This document shows, piece by piece, positions 8,463-15,934 of a stretch of 64,000 bases of DNA (the stretch's first letter is position 1; each line of letters begins with the position of its first letter). A program made the position numbers and the translations under genes. The notes beneath the pieces are model-generated. The model worked only from the letters and a program-made list of their open reading frames with translations, did not search any database and was not told the DNA's origin. The stretch comes from an uncultured Lachnospiraceae bacterium (GTDB lineage Bacteria > Bacillota > Clostridia > Lachnospirales > Lachnospiraceae): the NCBI GenBank assembly GCA_934293575.1, contig CAKQYU010000002.1:124001-188000 (forward strand), given 5' to 3'.

Positions 8463-10184
8463 ATGGAGAGTAAAACAGACAAAGAGGTTGAATATAATAA
8501 AAATCAGGCTCGGGATGACGATTGGCTGATTGGAATGGAGCCATATGTCGTTAAGGAAGAAATGCTTGAACTGCATATAGATGAAACAACGAATGAAGAA
8601 ACGATACGAAAAAAACAGATTGTGGAATCTATGGAAGCAGTGGCAATGGAATTTAAGGATGTTTATAGTGAATACTATAGAAACAAAAAATCTGACGTAC
8701 AATTGCTGGAATATACAACGCAACCCTTTTGGCAGAGTATGAGGCTTAGCAAAAGGCGTCTGCATGAAAAAGGTCTGACTCTGGAAATTGATATGATGAA
8801 GGAGATCAATCGTAATTCAGATGTGTTTCAGGAAAATTTTAAGGTTGGTAAGCGCCCTGTAAAATACAAAATGCAGCTGGAGGGAGAGGAGCAGTGTGAG
8901 GCTGGTCAGTGTAGAGAGAATGTATTGGTAAGAAGAAGGTTTCATAAGGATGGGAAGTGTATATACAAAAAGGTAGAATCGGAACAACATGTGGCAACCT
9001 GTCTGAAATATAAAGTGGATGGAGATAAGGCAGTTTGTCCGAATTGCGGATATATAAGTACAATTGCAAGCTTTATTGATGGATGTGACGCCTGCGGATC
9101 GCGGTTTACGGTGCGGGATTTTGAACCCAAAATATCCGGATTTTCTTTTGAACAGAATGAGTACATACGGTTAAAGAGTCTGACAAGAAGTATAAATGGG
9201 ATGTTATGGTGTGTGTTTTTAGTGACAATGGCTGCCAGTACATTGTTTATATTTATTACACCATATTTTCAGAATACATCGTGGATTGGGTATGCAGCAA
9301 AAATGGTTATCGTAGCCTTTGTTGCCATGTTTGTTGGTGTTATTGTTTTAGCTTTGTTTGGAACGATATCTTCTACAATTACATATATCGTAAGAAGCAC
9401 TTATGATAAAAATATAGATGGGGAGGATGTTGCGGAAAGAACGGTTTGTAATATTTCAGCAAATGATTTCTTTCAGAATTTAGAATATAAGATTCGCAAT
9501 ATTCATTTTGCAAATGACGAAAAGGAGATAACGGAATTTGCAAAATGTAAATTGACAGATGCCCTGCAATCGTATCGGGATGTTATTGATTGCAGTGTAA
9601 TAAAATTATCTTTTATAGATGGAAAAACAACAAAGGACGGTTATCATCTTGATTGTATTGCCCAAATTCGTAATACAAATTATCAGGGAAAGAAAATCAG
9701 TTATACATATGAGGATGTTAATATAGGTGTGAACGGGAAAAAAGGAGTAGTAGATAAGTCTGTTACTGCCATAAATTTGTATATCTGCAAAAATTGTGGA
9801 AGCACGTTAAATCTGTTGGAGGGGGTTACCTGTCAATCCTGCGGTACGGAGTATGATTTGGAAGATTATGATTGGGTAATTGACCGTTATGAGGCAGAGA
9901 ACAGAAAAATAAAATGGCCGATATTTGTACGTATCGCGATAATAATATTATATCTTGTAATTGTTTTTGGTACTGCTTTTGCATTGCCAATCCGTATGGA
10001 TCGAATTTCTGTTGGAGGTATGACAATTTATGATGAGAAGACAGAAGAAGAGATAGAAGAAACAACAGAAAGCATGACGAAGGAAGAGACAGCAACGGAG
10101 GAAATGATAGGTAAGACAACGGAAACAATATGGGATAATAAAACAGATTCGACGCAGAATGCAACTGAGGAATTGGATGAATGA
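8463..10184 (+). CDS. large zinc-ribbon membrane protein (Tim44-like region)
   Basis: This 573-aa protein has a charged N-terminal part (1-180), then a zinc ribbon with CPNCG and CDACG around residues 190-215, then two transmembrane segments at about 240-265 and 270-305. A cytoplasmic domain (about 325-435) resembles the Tim44-like fold of other clostridial zinc-ribbon membrane proteins. A second ribbon follows (CKNCG, CQSCG, about 443-465), then a third membrane segment at about 483-508 and an acidic Thr/Glu-rich tail. Ribosome site is an unbroken run of seven G residues before the ATG. The exact role is unknown; the domain mix suggests a membrane-anchored scaffold. Confidence 0.75.
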   Translation: MESKTDKEVEYNKNQARDDDWLIGMEPYVVKEEMLELHIDETTNEETIRKKQIVESMEAVAMEFKDVYSEYYRNKKSDVQLLEYTTQPFWQSMRLSKRRLHEKGLTLEIDMMKEINRNSDVFQENFKVGKRPVKYKMQLEGEEQCEAGQCRENVLVRRRFHKDGKCIYKKVESEQHVATCLKYKVDGDKAVCPNCGYISTIASFIDGCDACGSRFTVRDFEPKISGFSFEQNEYIRLKSLTRSINGMLWCVFLVTMAASTLFIFITPYFQNTSWIGYAAKMVIVAFVAMFVGVIVLALFGTISSTITYIVRSTYDKNIDGEDVAERTVCNISANDFFQNLEYKIRNIHFANDEKEITEFAKCKLTDALQSYRDVIDCSVIKLSFIDGKTTKDGYHLDCIAQIRNTNYQGKKISYTYEDVNIGVNGKKGVVDKSVTAINLYICKNCGSTLNLLEGVTCQSCGTEYDLEDYDWVIDRYEAENRKIKWPIFVRIAIIILYLVIVFGTAFALPIRMDRISVGGMTIYDEKTEEEIEETTESMTKEETATEEMIGKTTETIWDNKTDSTQNATEELDE

Positions 10185-10371
10185 AAGAACCGGGTAGAGT
10201 GTTATTTTGTTATAATGTGAATGTTATCGGAGTGGGTATGTATTATAACATGACCTCTTAATAAAATTAAGTCAATGATAAATTTTGATAACAAAAATCA
10301 TGTGATGCACTTTAGTTAAAAAAGTGAAGATATCATTTTGCTTTATTAAATTAATTAAAATTTGCATGCAC
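10185..10371. other. AT-rich gap before the gdhA promoter
   Basis: No gene is visible here. The stretch is very AT-rich, with several short TTAAT/ATTAA inverted repeats. No convincing terminator follows the upstream zinc-ribbon gene. Confidence 0.5.
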
Positions 10372-10400
10372 TTGCGAAAAATAAGTGTTTTTAATATAAT
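10372..10400 (+). promoter_or_regulatory. gdhA: promoter of gdhA
   Basis: TTGCGA at 10372-10377 and TATAAT at 10395-10400 are separated by exactly 17 bases. The predicted start near 10407 lies four bases before the 5' arm of the antiterminator helix. Confidence 0.7.
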
Positions 10401-10410
10401 AAAGAACAGG

Positions 10411-10461
10411 CGAAGAGGTCAGATGTAAGAGAACATGCGACCTTTCGTATGTTCTTTTTTT
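10411..10461 (+). promoter_or_regulatory. gdhA leader: antiterminator/terminator switch
   Basis: Two helices compete. The terminator is AGAACATGCGA (10430-10440) paired with TCGTATGTTCT (10445-10455), 11 bp with one G-U, followed by seven T residues. The alternative pairs CGAAGAGGTC (10411-10420) with GACCTTTCG (10439-10447), nine pairs with one bulged A, plus an inner ATGT/ACAT stem. The alternative uses bases from both arms of the terminator, so only one can form. This is the layout of a transcription attenuator. The ligand or protein that decides between the states is not apparent. Confidence 0.75.
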
Positions 10462-10549
10462 GCTTAATTTAATTAAGTTGACTATGATTAGATGGGAAAC
10501 TAATTCATTAATGTCTTAAAAAGATTAATTTATTAAGGAGGACGAAAGA

Positions 10550-11911
10550 ATGTCATATGTTGATGAGGTACTTGAGATAGTACAGAAGAAAAATGCAGAT
10601 CAGCCTGAATTCTTACAGGCAGTTACAGAGGTTTTAGAGTCATTAAGACCTGTTATTGATGCAAATGAGGAGCTTTATAAGAAAAATGCAATTTTGGAAA
10701 GAATTACTGAGCCGGATCGTCAGATTATGTTCCGGGTACCATGGGTAGATGATAACGGACAGGTTCAGGTTAATAGAGGTTTCCGTGTACAGTTCAATAA
10801 TGCAATTGGACCATACAAGGGAGGTTTGAGACTTCATCCATCTGTAAACTTAGGTATCATCAAATTCTTAGGTTTTGAGCAGATTTTCAAAAACTCACTT
10901 ACAACACTTCCAATCGGTGGTGGTAAAGGTGGTTCTGATTTTGATCCTAAGGGCAAATCAGATAGAGAGATTATGGCATTCTGCCAGAGCTTTATGACAG
11001 AGCTTGGAAAATATATTGGTGCTGATATTGATGTTCCTGCTGGTGATATCGGAACAGGTGCAAGAGAAATCGGATTTATGTTTGGTCAGTATAAGAGAAT
11101 TCAGGGAATGTTCGAAGGTGTACTTACAGGTAAGGGACTCACATGGGGTGGTTCATTAGCTCGTACACAGGCTACAGGTTATGGATTATTATACTTAACA
11201 AACGCATTATGGAAAGATCATAACATGAGCTTAGAAGGAAAGATTGCTACTGTTTCTGGTGCTGGTAATGTTGCAATTTATGCAATTGAAAAGGCTCAGG
11301 AATTAGGTGCTAAGTGTGTAACATGTTCTGATTCAACAGGTTGGATTTATGATCCAGAAGGAATTGATGTTGAATTATTGAAGGAAGTTAAGGAAGTTAA
11401 GCGTGCACGTCTGGATGCTTATGCAGCTGCTCGTCCATCTGCTGAGTATCATGTAAAGAAGGATGCAAATGATCACGGTGTATGGTCAATTAAATGCGAT
11501 TTGGCACTTCCTTGTGCAACTCAGAACGAGTTGAATCTTGAGGATGCTAAGATGTTAGTTGCTAACGGATGTAAGTCTGTAACAGAGGGAGCTAACATGC
11601 CTACAACATTAGATGCTACAAAGTACTTACAGGAGAACGGTGTATTATTCGTAGGTGGTAAGGCTGCCAATGCCGGTGGTGTTGCTACATCTGCATTAGA
11701 GATGAGCCAGAACTCAGAGAGATTATCATGGACATTCGAAGAGGTTGATGGTAAGCTTAAAGGAATCATGGAGACAATCTATGCTAACATCAGTGATGCT
11801 GCTAAGAGATATGATATGACTGTTGGCGGTAACACAGACTATGTAGCAGGTGCTAATATTGCCGGATTTGAGAAGGTAGTAGATGCTATGCTTGCTCAGG
11901 GTGTTTGCTAA
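10550..11911 (+). CDS. gdhA: NADP-dependent glutamate dehydrogenase
   Basis: This 453-aa protein is the hexameric glutamate dehydrogenase that fixes ammonium onto 2-oxoglutarate. The N-terminal domain has the glutamate-site PIGGGKGGSDFDPKGKSD; the Rossmann domain has GAGNVAIYAIEKA. The length fits the biosynthetic (NADP) subgroup. The start follows AAGGAGG. The leader carries an attenuator-like switch, so expression is probably set by premature termination, and a terminator follows at 11943-11983. Codon usage leans to highly expressed codons. Confidence 0.97.
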   Translation: MSYVDEVLEIVQKKNADQPEFLQAVTEVLESLRPVIDANEELYKKNAILERITEPDRQIMFRVPWVDDNGQVQVNRGFRVQFNNAIGPYKGGLRLHPSVNLGIIKFLGFEQIFKNSLTTLPIGGGKGGSDFDPKGKSDREIMAFCQSFMTELGKYIGADIDVPAGDIGTGAREIGFMFGQYKRIQGMFEGVLTGKGLTWGGSLARTQATGYGLLYLTNALWKDHNMSLEGKIATVSGAGNVAIYAIEKAQELGAKCVTCSDSTGWIYDPEGIDVELLKEVKEVKRARLDAYAAARPSAEYHVKKDANDHGVWSIKCDLALPCATQNELNLEDAKMLVANGCKSVTEGANMPTTLDATKYLQENGVLFVGGKAANAGGVATSALEMSQNSERLSWTFEEVDGKLKGIMETIYANISDAAKRYDMTVGGNTDYVAGANIAGFEKVVDAMLAQGVC

Positions 11912-11942
11912 TTTGTAGTGATTTGATGAAATCAGATGAATC

Positions 11943-11983
11943 AAAAGTACGGTGTAGGTTTTTGTCTGCATCGTGCTTTTTTT
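11943..11983 (+). terminator. intrinsic terminator after gdhA
   Basis: AAAAGTACGGTGTAG pairs with CTGCATCGTGCTTTT (about 15 bp with a few G-U pairs) and ends in a run of seven T residues. Confidence 0.8.
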
Positions 11984-11999
11984 GTTGTGTTTTCATATA

Positions 12000-12006
12000 T
12001 AACTTA
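12000..12006 (+). repeat. flanking direct repeat, left (possible target duplication)
   Basis: TAACTTA at 12000-12006 recurs at 12217-12223, six to seven bases outside the two ends of the hairpin element. The right-hand copy includes the stop codon of the reverse-strand Rpn-family gene. Confidence 0.4.
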
Positions 12007-12012
12007 TTCTAT

Positions 12013-12209
12013 ACCGCAAGGCATATCCGATACAGTTCTTGTGACACACTGCGTTTTCTGCTCCTCGCACGCACCGATTGCTCCAGCTTTTGCGCAAACT
12101 CGCCTCTTCGAGGCTCAGACATGCGCCCGCTGTCGCTGTTCGCGCGCTCGTCATTACGAAAACTTCGCTATTGTCACTTTGAATCTGTATCCGGATATTG
12201 CCTTTGCGG
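12013..12209. mobile_element. ~197-bp long-hairpin element (MITE-like)
   Basis: The ends form a long imperfect inverted repeat. The left end reads ACCGCAAGGCATATCC and the complement of the right end reads ACCGCAAAGGCAATATCC. After a single-base difference both continue with GATACAG, then TTC, then GTGACA, about 38 bases in all. Further in, nested pairings continue: CAGC/GCTG, GCGCA/TGCGC, and a perfect GCCTC-TTC-GAGGC tip at 12101-12113. The middle is clearly richer in GC than the surroundings. It has no transposase. It lies between the gdhA terminator and the Rpn-family gene's stop, flanked by a 7-bp direct repeat. It could be a MITE, a dispersed intergenic repeat, or a structured RNA. Confidence 0.65.
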
Positions 12210-12216
12210 TGCTTAG

Positions 12217-12223
12217 TAACTTA
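12217..12223 (+). repeat. flanking direct repeat, right
   Basis: This is the second copy of TAACTTA, seven bases beyond the right end of the hairpin element. Confidence 0.4.
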
Positions 12224-13306
12224 ATCCCTTTTATTTTTCAGACTTTCCAGTTCTGCACGCAGACGTTCCAGTTCGGCGTCCTTTTCATGTAGTTCACTAT
12301 CCTTTTCCTGCAATGTACTCTGCCATTTTGTTTCCCGCTCTTGAAGTTCATTATCCTTTTCCTCTAATGCACTCTGCCACTCGGATTCCTTCTCTTTCAA
12401 CAAATCTTCCGCCTTGTGAAGTCTTTCGCATATAATATCTGCTTCCGTCATAAATGATTCATCGGTCATATCCCCAAACGCCTCCAATTCCTTATGATGC
12501 TTTAACAGATAACGCCACAACATATCTACATATAGCTTTAACTTATACGCATCCTCTGTTGTGATGTTTCCTATCTGCCGGTTCGTTTCTATGCTTCCGA
12601 TTATATCAGTTTCATACATCCTTTTCAACTCGGTCAGGCGGTTTGAAAGGTTTCCTTCCTTGACCGCTTTCCGGAATTTTAACAGATGAAACGGTATTAA
12701 AATGACCATCTTTTTGTCATTTAATTCTTTTGAAGTGGTATCCTGCAATTTTAATACCGGAACCTTATATTCATAGTGTTCTTCTTTCTGATTTTGGGAA
12801 TGAAACTGCAAGGTCAGGGTGTATTCATCCGGTACATTTCCTTCGTAGTAAAGATAAATTACAACCGGTCTTGGAAATGGTAATACATAAGCTCCGTCCT
12901 TCGTGATACGGTTTCTTTGTGCATGATGGAAACCATATTCAAATACACGGAATACGATGGTACGGTCTTTTTCCATCTGGGCTTCCAAATGATAACTGTA
13001 CTTTCCGTTAATGGTCAGTATCGTATCGGCCAGGATTCGCTTTAGTTTGTCATCTTCAAATTCAGTCCAGTTATAAGTGATGGTACTGTCCGGTGGATAA
13101 TTGGTCTGAAACAGCGCGTTAATTAAGTTAGTAACGGCTACACTGGAAAGGGTTATGATTTTCTTGAATGTTTTGTCAAAGATCTGGTAGATATCTTCAT
13201 CTTCCAATAAATGATCTGTTAGATTGTCTGTTAAATGGTCTGTCGTTGTACTGATTACATTTTCCTCCTTATGGTTATCCGTTGCAACGAAAATGTATGA
13301 ATTCAT
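12221..13306 (-). CDS. Rpn / PD-(D/E)XK nuclease-family protein
   Basis: This 361-aa protein has the layout of Rpn-family (recombination-promoting nuclease / PDDEXK transposase-like) proteins. A nuclease domain covers about residues 35-180, with DTILTINGKYSYHLEAQM giving the D...ExQ motif. A helical middle follows, then a charged coiled-coil tail (about 285-361). The tail contains an 18-residue unit repeated in tandem (WQSALEEKDNELQ / WQSTLQEKDSELH), encoded by 54-bp repeats. The start MNSY and the promoter match those of the two Rpn genes near 49-50 kb. No ribosome site precedes the ATG; the promoter predicts an almost leaderless mRNA. Family members cut DNA and some act in phage defence; activity here is inferred. 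Confidence 0.82.
   Translation of the reverse strand: MNSYIFVATDNHKEENVISTTTDHLTDNLTDHLLEDEDIYQIFDKTFKKIITLSSVAVTNLINALFQTNYPPDSTITYNWTEFEDDKLKRILADTILTINGKYSYHLEAQMEKDRTIVFRVFEYGFHHAQRNRITKDGAYVLPFPRPVVIYLYYEGNVPDEYTLTLQFHSQNQKEEHYEYKVPVLKLQDTTSKELNDKKMVILIPFHLLKFRKAVKEGNLSNRLTELKRMYETDIIGSIETNRQIGNITTEDAYKLKLYVDMLWRYLLKHHKELEAFGDMTDESFMTEADIICERLHKAEDLLKEKESEWQSALEEKDNELQERETKWQSTLQEKDSELHEKDAELERLRAELESLKNKRD
12294..12401 (-). repeat. 54-bp tandem repeat inside the Rpn-family gene
   Basis: Two 54-bp units at 12294-12347 and 12348-12401 encode two 18-aa coiled-coil blocks. A degenerate partial unit precedes 12294. Such in-frame repeats can change copy number and so change the length of the tail. 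Confidence 0.8.
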
Positions 13307-13314
13307 CTAAGCTA

Positions 13315-13343
13315 AGTGTAGCAAAACTCCTGATAAAATACAA
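13315..13343 (-). promoter_or_regulatory. promoter of Rpn-family gene (near-leaderless)
   Basis: On the reverse strand, TTGTAT (13343-13338), a 17-base spacer and TACACT (13320-13315) end eight bases before the ATG. The start of transcription would fall about two bases before the ATG. The same positions hold TTGCAT-17-TAGACT in front of both other Rpn genes. Confidence 0.65.
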
Positions 13344-13655
13344 TTAAACCCCAATGAAATATTCTAGAACTTTCGTGACAAAACGATGACAAATATTCCA
13401 TGAATTTCTGACATATCTTTCATAAACATCTGACAAAATTTCAATAAAATCTGTAGCAGACTATCAACAAAACCTCTGGCAAATCATTCATAAATTTGCT
13501 AGAAACTTTCAATGAAACTTCTGACAAACCTTCGATAGATCTGTAGCAGACTATTAACAAAATCTCTTGTAAATCAGGAATAAATCTCTGATAAAGCATG
13601 AATAATCTCCTGACAAAGTATTACTGAATTTATAGAAAATCTATGGCAAATCTTT
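13330..13655. repeat. array of degenerate ~22-bp repeats
   Basis: Units resembling CTGACAAATCTTTCATAAAA recur about every 22 bases. Clear unit starts are at 13364, 13386, 13408, 13430, 13451, 13476, 13499, 13521, 13541, 13566, 13588 and 13610. A higher-order 90-bp period is visible: CTGTAGCAGACTATCAACAAA at 13451 returns with one change at 13541. The TTCTAGAA palindrome that is conserved before all three Rpn genes lies in phase with the array. No gene is present in this stretch. Units are too divergent and too short for CRISPR. Confidence 0.7.
13353..13374 (-). promoter_or_regulatory. conserved TTCTAGAA box upstream of Rpn-family gene
   Basis: On the reverse strand this 22-base block reads AAAGTTCTAGAATATTTCAT followed by TG. 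It is identical to the block at 49075-49096 and differs by one base from 50200-50221. In all three cases it ends exactly 45 bases before the start codon. It contains the palindrome TTCTAGAA and sits just upstream of the -35 box. Confidence 0.75.
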
Positions 13656-13796
13656 GACTAAGAAAGAATTTTTTAAAAATCATTATGGCTGAGGATTTTG
13701 GCTTTCAAGATAGAAATTCATTACTTGATATGATAAAATATCATTGAATTATATTCGTACATGATTAAGAAGAAATTAGGGTGATGGGGGAAAAGG

Positions 13797-14759
13797 ATGA
13801 AAAAATTGTTTGAATTACAAAAGTATGAGGCATTCAAATTTTTGTCATTTGCAATCGCAGTGGCAATTACAGGATGTATCTGTATTGGTATGACGGTACA
13901 AGATGTTATTTCGTCATCAAAAACACCGGTTGATTTTAATGATATGGCATTATCTCAGTGTGAACCGGGAACGCATGTGACGGGGGATGTATATGGAACC
14001 CTTGGGTACTATTGGGAGTCGTATGAAACGCATAACGGTGTGAAACAGGAGGCCTCTACGGAAAGAATTTATTTAATTCCATTTGGAACAGAGGGAAAAT
14101 ATATTGGTCTGAATGTCAGGAAATATGAGTTTGACAGATTTGAAACATTGACAGATGCGACCTATGAAGCATTGTTTGAAAATGGAGATGTGCCGGAACA
14201 ATTAACCGGATATGAGGGCTATATTAAAAAATGCGATGCCCGGATGAATGCTGCTTTGGAGGAAACCTATGCTTCTATTGGAGGAACAGGGAATGTAAAT
14301 GATGTGTTTGTTCCGTATTACATTGAACAAAGTAGTGGCGCAAGTATTATCATGACCATGCTTGGCGTCGGATTTATGCTGGTCGCTTTAGTTTTGCTTA
14401 TTGTTTTTGCAGTCAAATTAAAAAATGAAAAACAAGTGATGGGCAATCAGGTATATCTTGGAAAAATTATTTTTGACAGAAATGACTATATCATTCAAAC
14501 ACAACAGGAATTATATAATGATAAGGTATATAGAGATGCGGGAACAATAGAAAGGCCGGAGAGAATGAATGCCTTCGAAACAATGGATGAGCCTAATATA
14601 GAAGAGAATATAATGGATGAACCGGATCTGATATTGAAAGATTCGGAATCCGGTGAGAGAGTAATGAAGGATTCATGGGAAGACTTGAAAAATACGGAAC
14701 CGGAGCCTTCGGAGGAGAAAAAATCTGAATTTTCTCTCAGATTAAAATCAGAGGATTAA
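13797..14759 (+). CDS. membrane protein of unknown function
   Basis: This 320-aa protein has an N-terminal membrane segment at about 15-40, an extracytoplasmic domain of about 140 residues, a second membrane segment at about 183-207, and an acidic cytoplasmic tail rich in Glu and Pro (about 240-320). I do not recognise a family. The start follows GGGGGAAAAGG. The next gene starts 17 bases after the stop and also encodes a two-segment membrane protein, so the two probably form an operon. An AT-rich stretch with TGATATGATAAAATATCA lies about 70 bases upstream and may hold the promoter. Confidence 0.7.
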   Translation: MKKLFELQKYEAFKFLSFAIAVAITGCICIGMTVQDVISSSKTPVDFNDMALSQCEPGTHVTGDVYGTLGYYWESYETHNGVKQEASTERIYLIPFGTEGKYIGLNVRKYEFDRFETLTDATYEALFENGDVPEQLTGYEGYIKKCDARMNAALEETYASIGGTGNVNDVFVPYYIEQSSGASIIMTMLGVGFMLVALVLLIVFAVKLKNEKQVMGNQVYLGKIIFDRNDYIIQTQQELYNDKVYRDAGTIERPERMNAFETMDEPNIEENIMDEPDLILKDSESGERVMKDSWEDLKNTEPEPSEEKKSEFSLRLKSED

Positions 14760-14776
14760 GACAGGGGGGACGTTTG

Positions 14777-15358
14777 ATGAAAGATATGGGAAAAGGTAAT
14801 ATTTATCAAATCTGTAAAAAGATTCGGATGAATGGAATTATAGCCGGTGTTGCGTTACTTGGATTGTGGGCAGTATTGTATTTTATTCTGAGCCGGGGAA
14901 GCTTTATTGATATGTTTTATGGAATTAATCGCATATATCTGATATTTTTTGTTATGGGAATTGGCTTTATTGTGGTAAATGGTTTCCTTCTGTTGATTGG
15001 ATTTGACAAGAGACAGATAAAAAATAAAGTTGCGGAACAAGGAATTTATTTGGAACAGTTTGAAGCAAATTTGAACGAAGGAATTGCTTTTAGCCGTAAG
15101 GGTAGTGGTGATGTTTTCTTTATTTCTACGCAGTATGGTCTTTTGCGTTCCCATGGCTGTTGGATTGTAATTCGCACAAAGAATATTATGAAAATGGGAA
15201 TTGACAAAGTAGACCAGGGAAAAGTTGTTGTCGAGAGAATCCATTGTCTTATGAAGGATGGAAATGTATATACCATGGCGATACCAAATGCATTGGCAAT
15301 GCAGGCGGCGGAATATTTAAAGGAAAGTATTCAATCGGGAACCGTTGCGGTTAACTGA
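14777..15358 (+). CDS. two-segment membrane protein of unknown function
   Basis: This protein of about 193 aa has two hydrophobic segments at about residues 18-40 and 50-76, joined by a short loop, and then a cytoplasmic beta-rich domain of about 115 residues. I chose ATG 14777, because GGGGGGA at 14764-14770 is well spaced for it and poorly for the TTG at 14774. It is encoded right after another unknown membrane protein and is likely co-transcribed. Two membrane segments plus a small cytoplasmic beta-domain is also the plan of the protein at 6974, but I see no clear similarity. Confidence 0.68.
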   Translation: MKDMGKGNIYQICKKIRMNGIIAGVALLGLWAVLYFILSRGSFIDMFYGINRIYLIFFVMGIGFIVVNGFLLLIGFDKRQIKNKVAEQGIYLEQFEANLNEGIAFSRKGSGDVFFISTQYGLLRSHGCWIVIRTKNIMKMGIDKVDQGKVVVERIHCLMKDGNVYTMAIPNALAMQAAEYLKESIQSGTVAVN

Positions 15359-15437
15359 GAACAGAATTAGAGTCATTCGGGAATTGAATACGAAAATATA
15401 TGGATAAGACAAATTAGTGGAAGGATGGGATATCATC

Positions 15438-15908
15438 ATGAAAATGACAACCTTATGCTACATAGAAAATGATGGAAAATATCTGATGCTTCATCGTACG
15501 AAAAAGAAAAAGGATATTAATAAGGATAAATGGATTGGTGTCGGAGGACATGCTTATGATTATGAAAGTCCTGAAATGTGTCTGCTTCGGGAAGTGAAGG
15601 AAGAGACCGGTTTGGATTTGACTTCATACAAATTCCGGGGAATTGTCACTTTTATCAGTAATGAAATCGAAGAACCGGAACAGATGTGTTTGTTCACGGC
15701 TGACAAATTTGAAGGAAATCTGATAACCTGTACAGAGGGGGATCTGGTATGGGTTGCCAAAGAACATGTGATGGAGTTACCTACATGGGAAGGAGATGCT
15801 ATCTTTTTGCGTCTGCTATTGGAAGAGGATGAACAGAGATTTTTCACATTGCGACTGGTTTATGAGGGAAGTAAGCTGGTAGAAGAGGATTTACATATAT
15901 ACGGATAA
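15438..15908 (+). CDS. NUDIX hydrolase (MutT-like)
   Basis: This protein of about 156 aa carries a complete Nudix box: GHAYDYE, seven residues, then REVKEETGL, matching Gx5Ex7REUxEExGU, at about residues 35-57. The family hydrolyses nucleoside diphosphates linked to another group. The opening KMTTLCYIENDGKYLMLHR is typical of 8-oxo-dGTP diphosphatases, so a sanitising role is likely. I prefer ATG 15438, which follows GGGA at 15427-15430, over the upstream GTG at 15417. The gene lies 26 bases before the yitT-like gene. Confidence 0.93.
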   Translation: MKMTTLCYIENDGKYLMLHRTKKKKDINKDKWIGVGGHAYDYESPEMCLLREVKEETGLDLTSYKFRGIVTFISNEIEEPEQMCLFTADKFEGNLITCTEGDLVWVAKEHVMELPTWEGDAIFLRLLLEEDEQRFFTLRLVYEGSKLVEEDLHIYG

Positions 15909-15934
15909 CGTTTATACGGATTGGAGGTTTCGGG

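Noticed and set aside
10372..10461. ANTAR-type two-hairpin target in the gdhA leader
   Set aside because: The inner loop between ATGT and ACAT has six bases (AAGAGA), but the fourth is A, not the G expected, and no matching upstream hairpin with a hexaloop follows the promoter.
11905..12292. Two plus-strand open frames of 103 and 118 aa
   Set aside because: They run through the gdhA terminator and the long-hairpin element and into the reverse-strand Rpn gene. They have no ribosome site and an odd Cys/Arg-rich composition caused by the GC-rich repeat.
13330..13655. CRISPR array
   Set aside because: Units are only about 22 bp, differ from each other throughout, and have no unique spacers between constant repeats. 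No cas genes are near.
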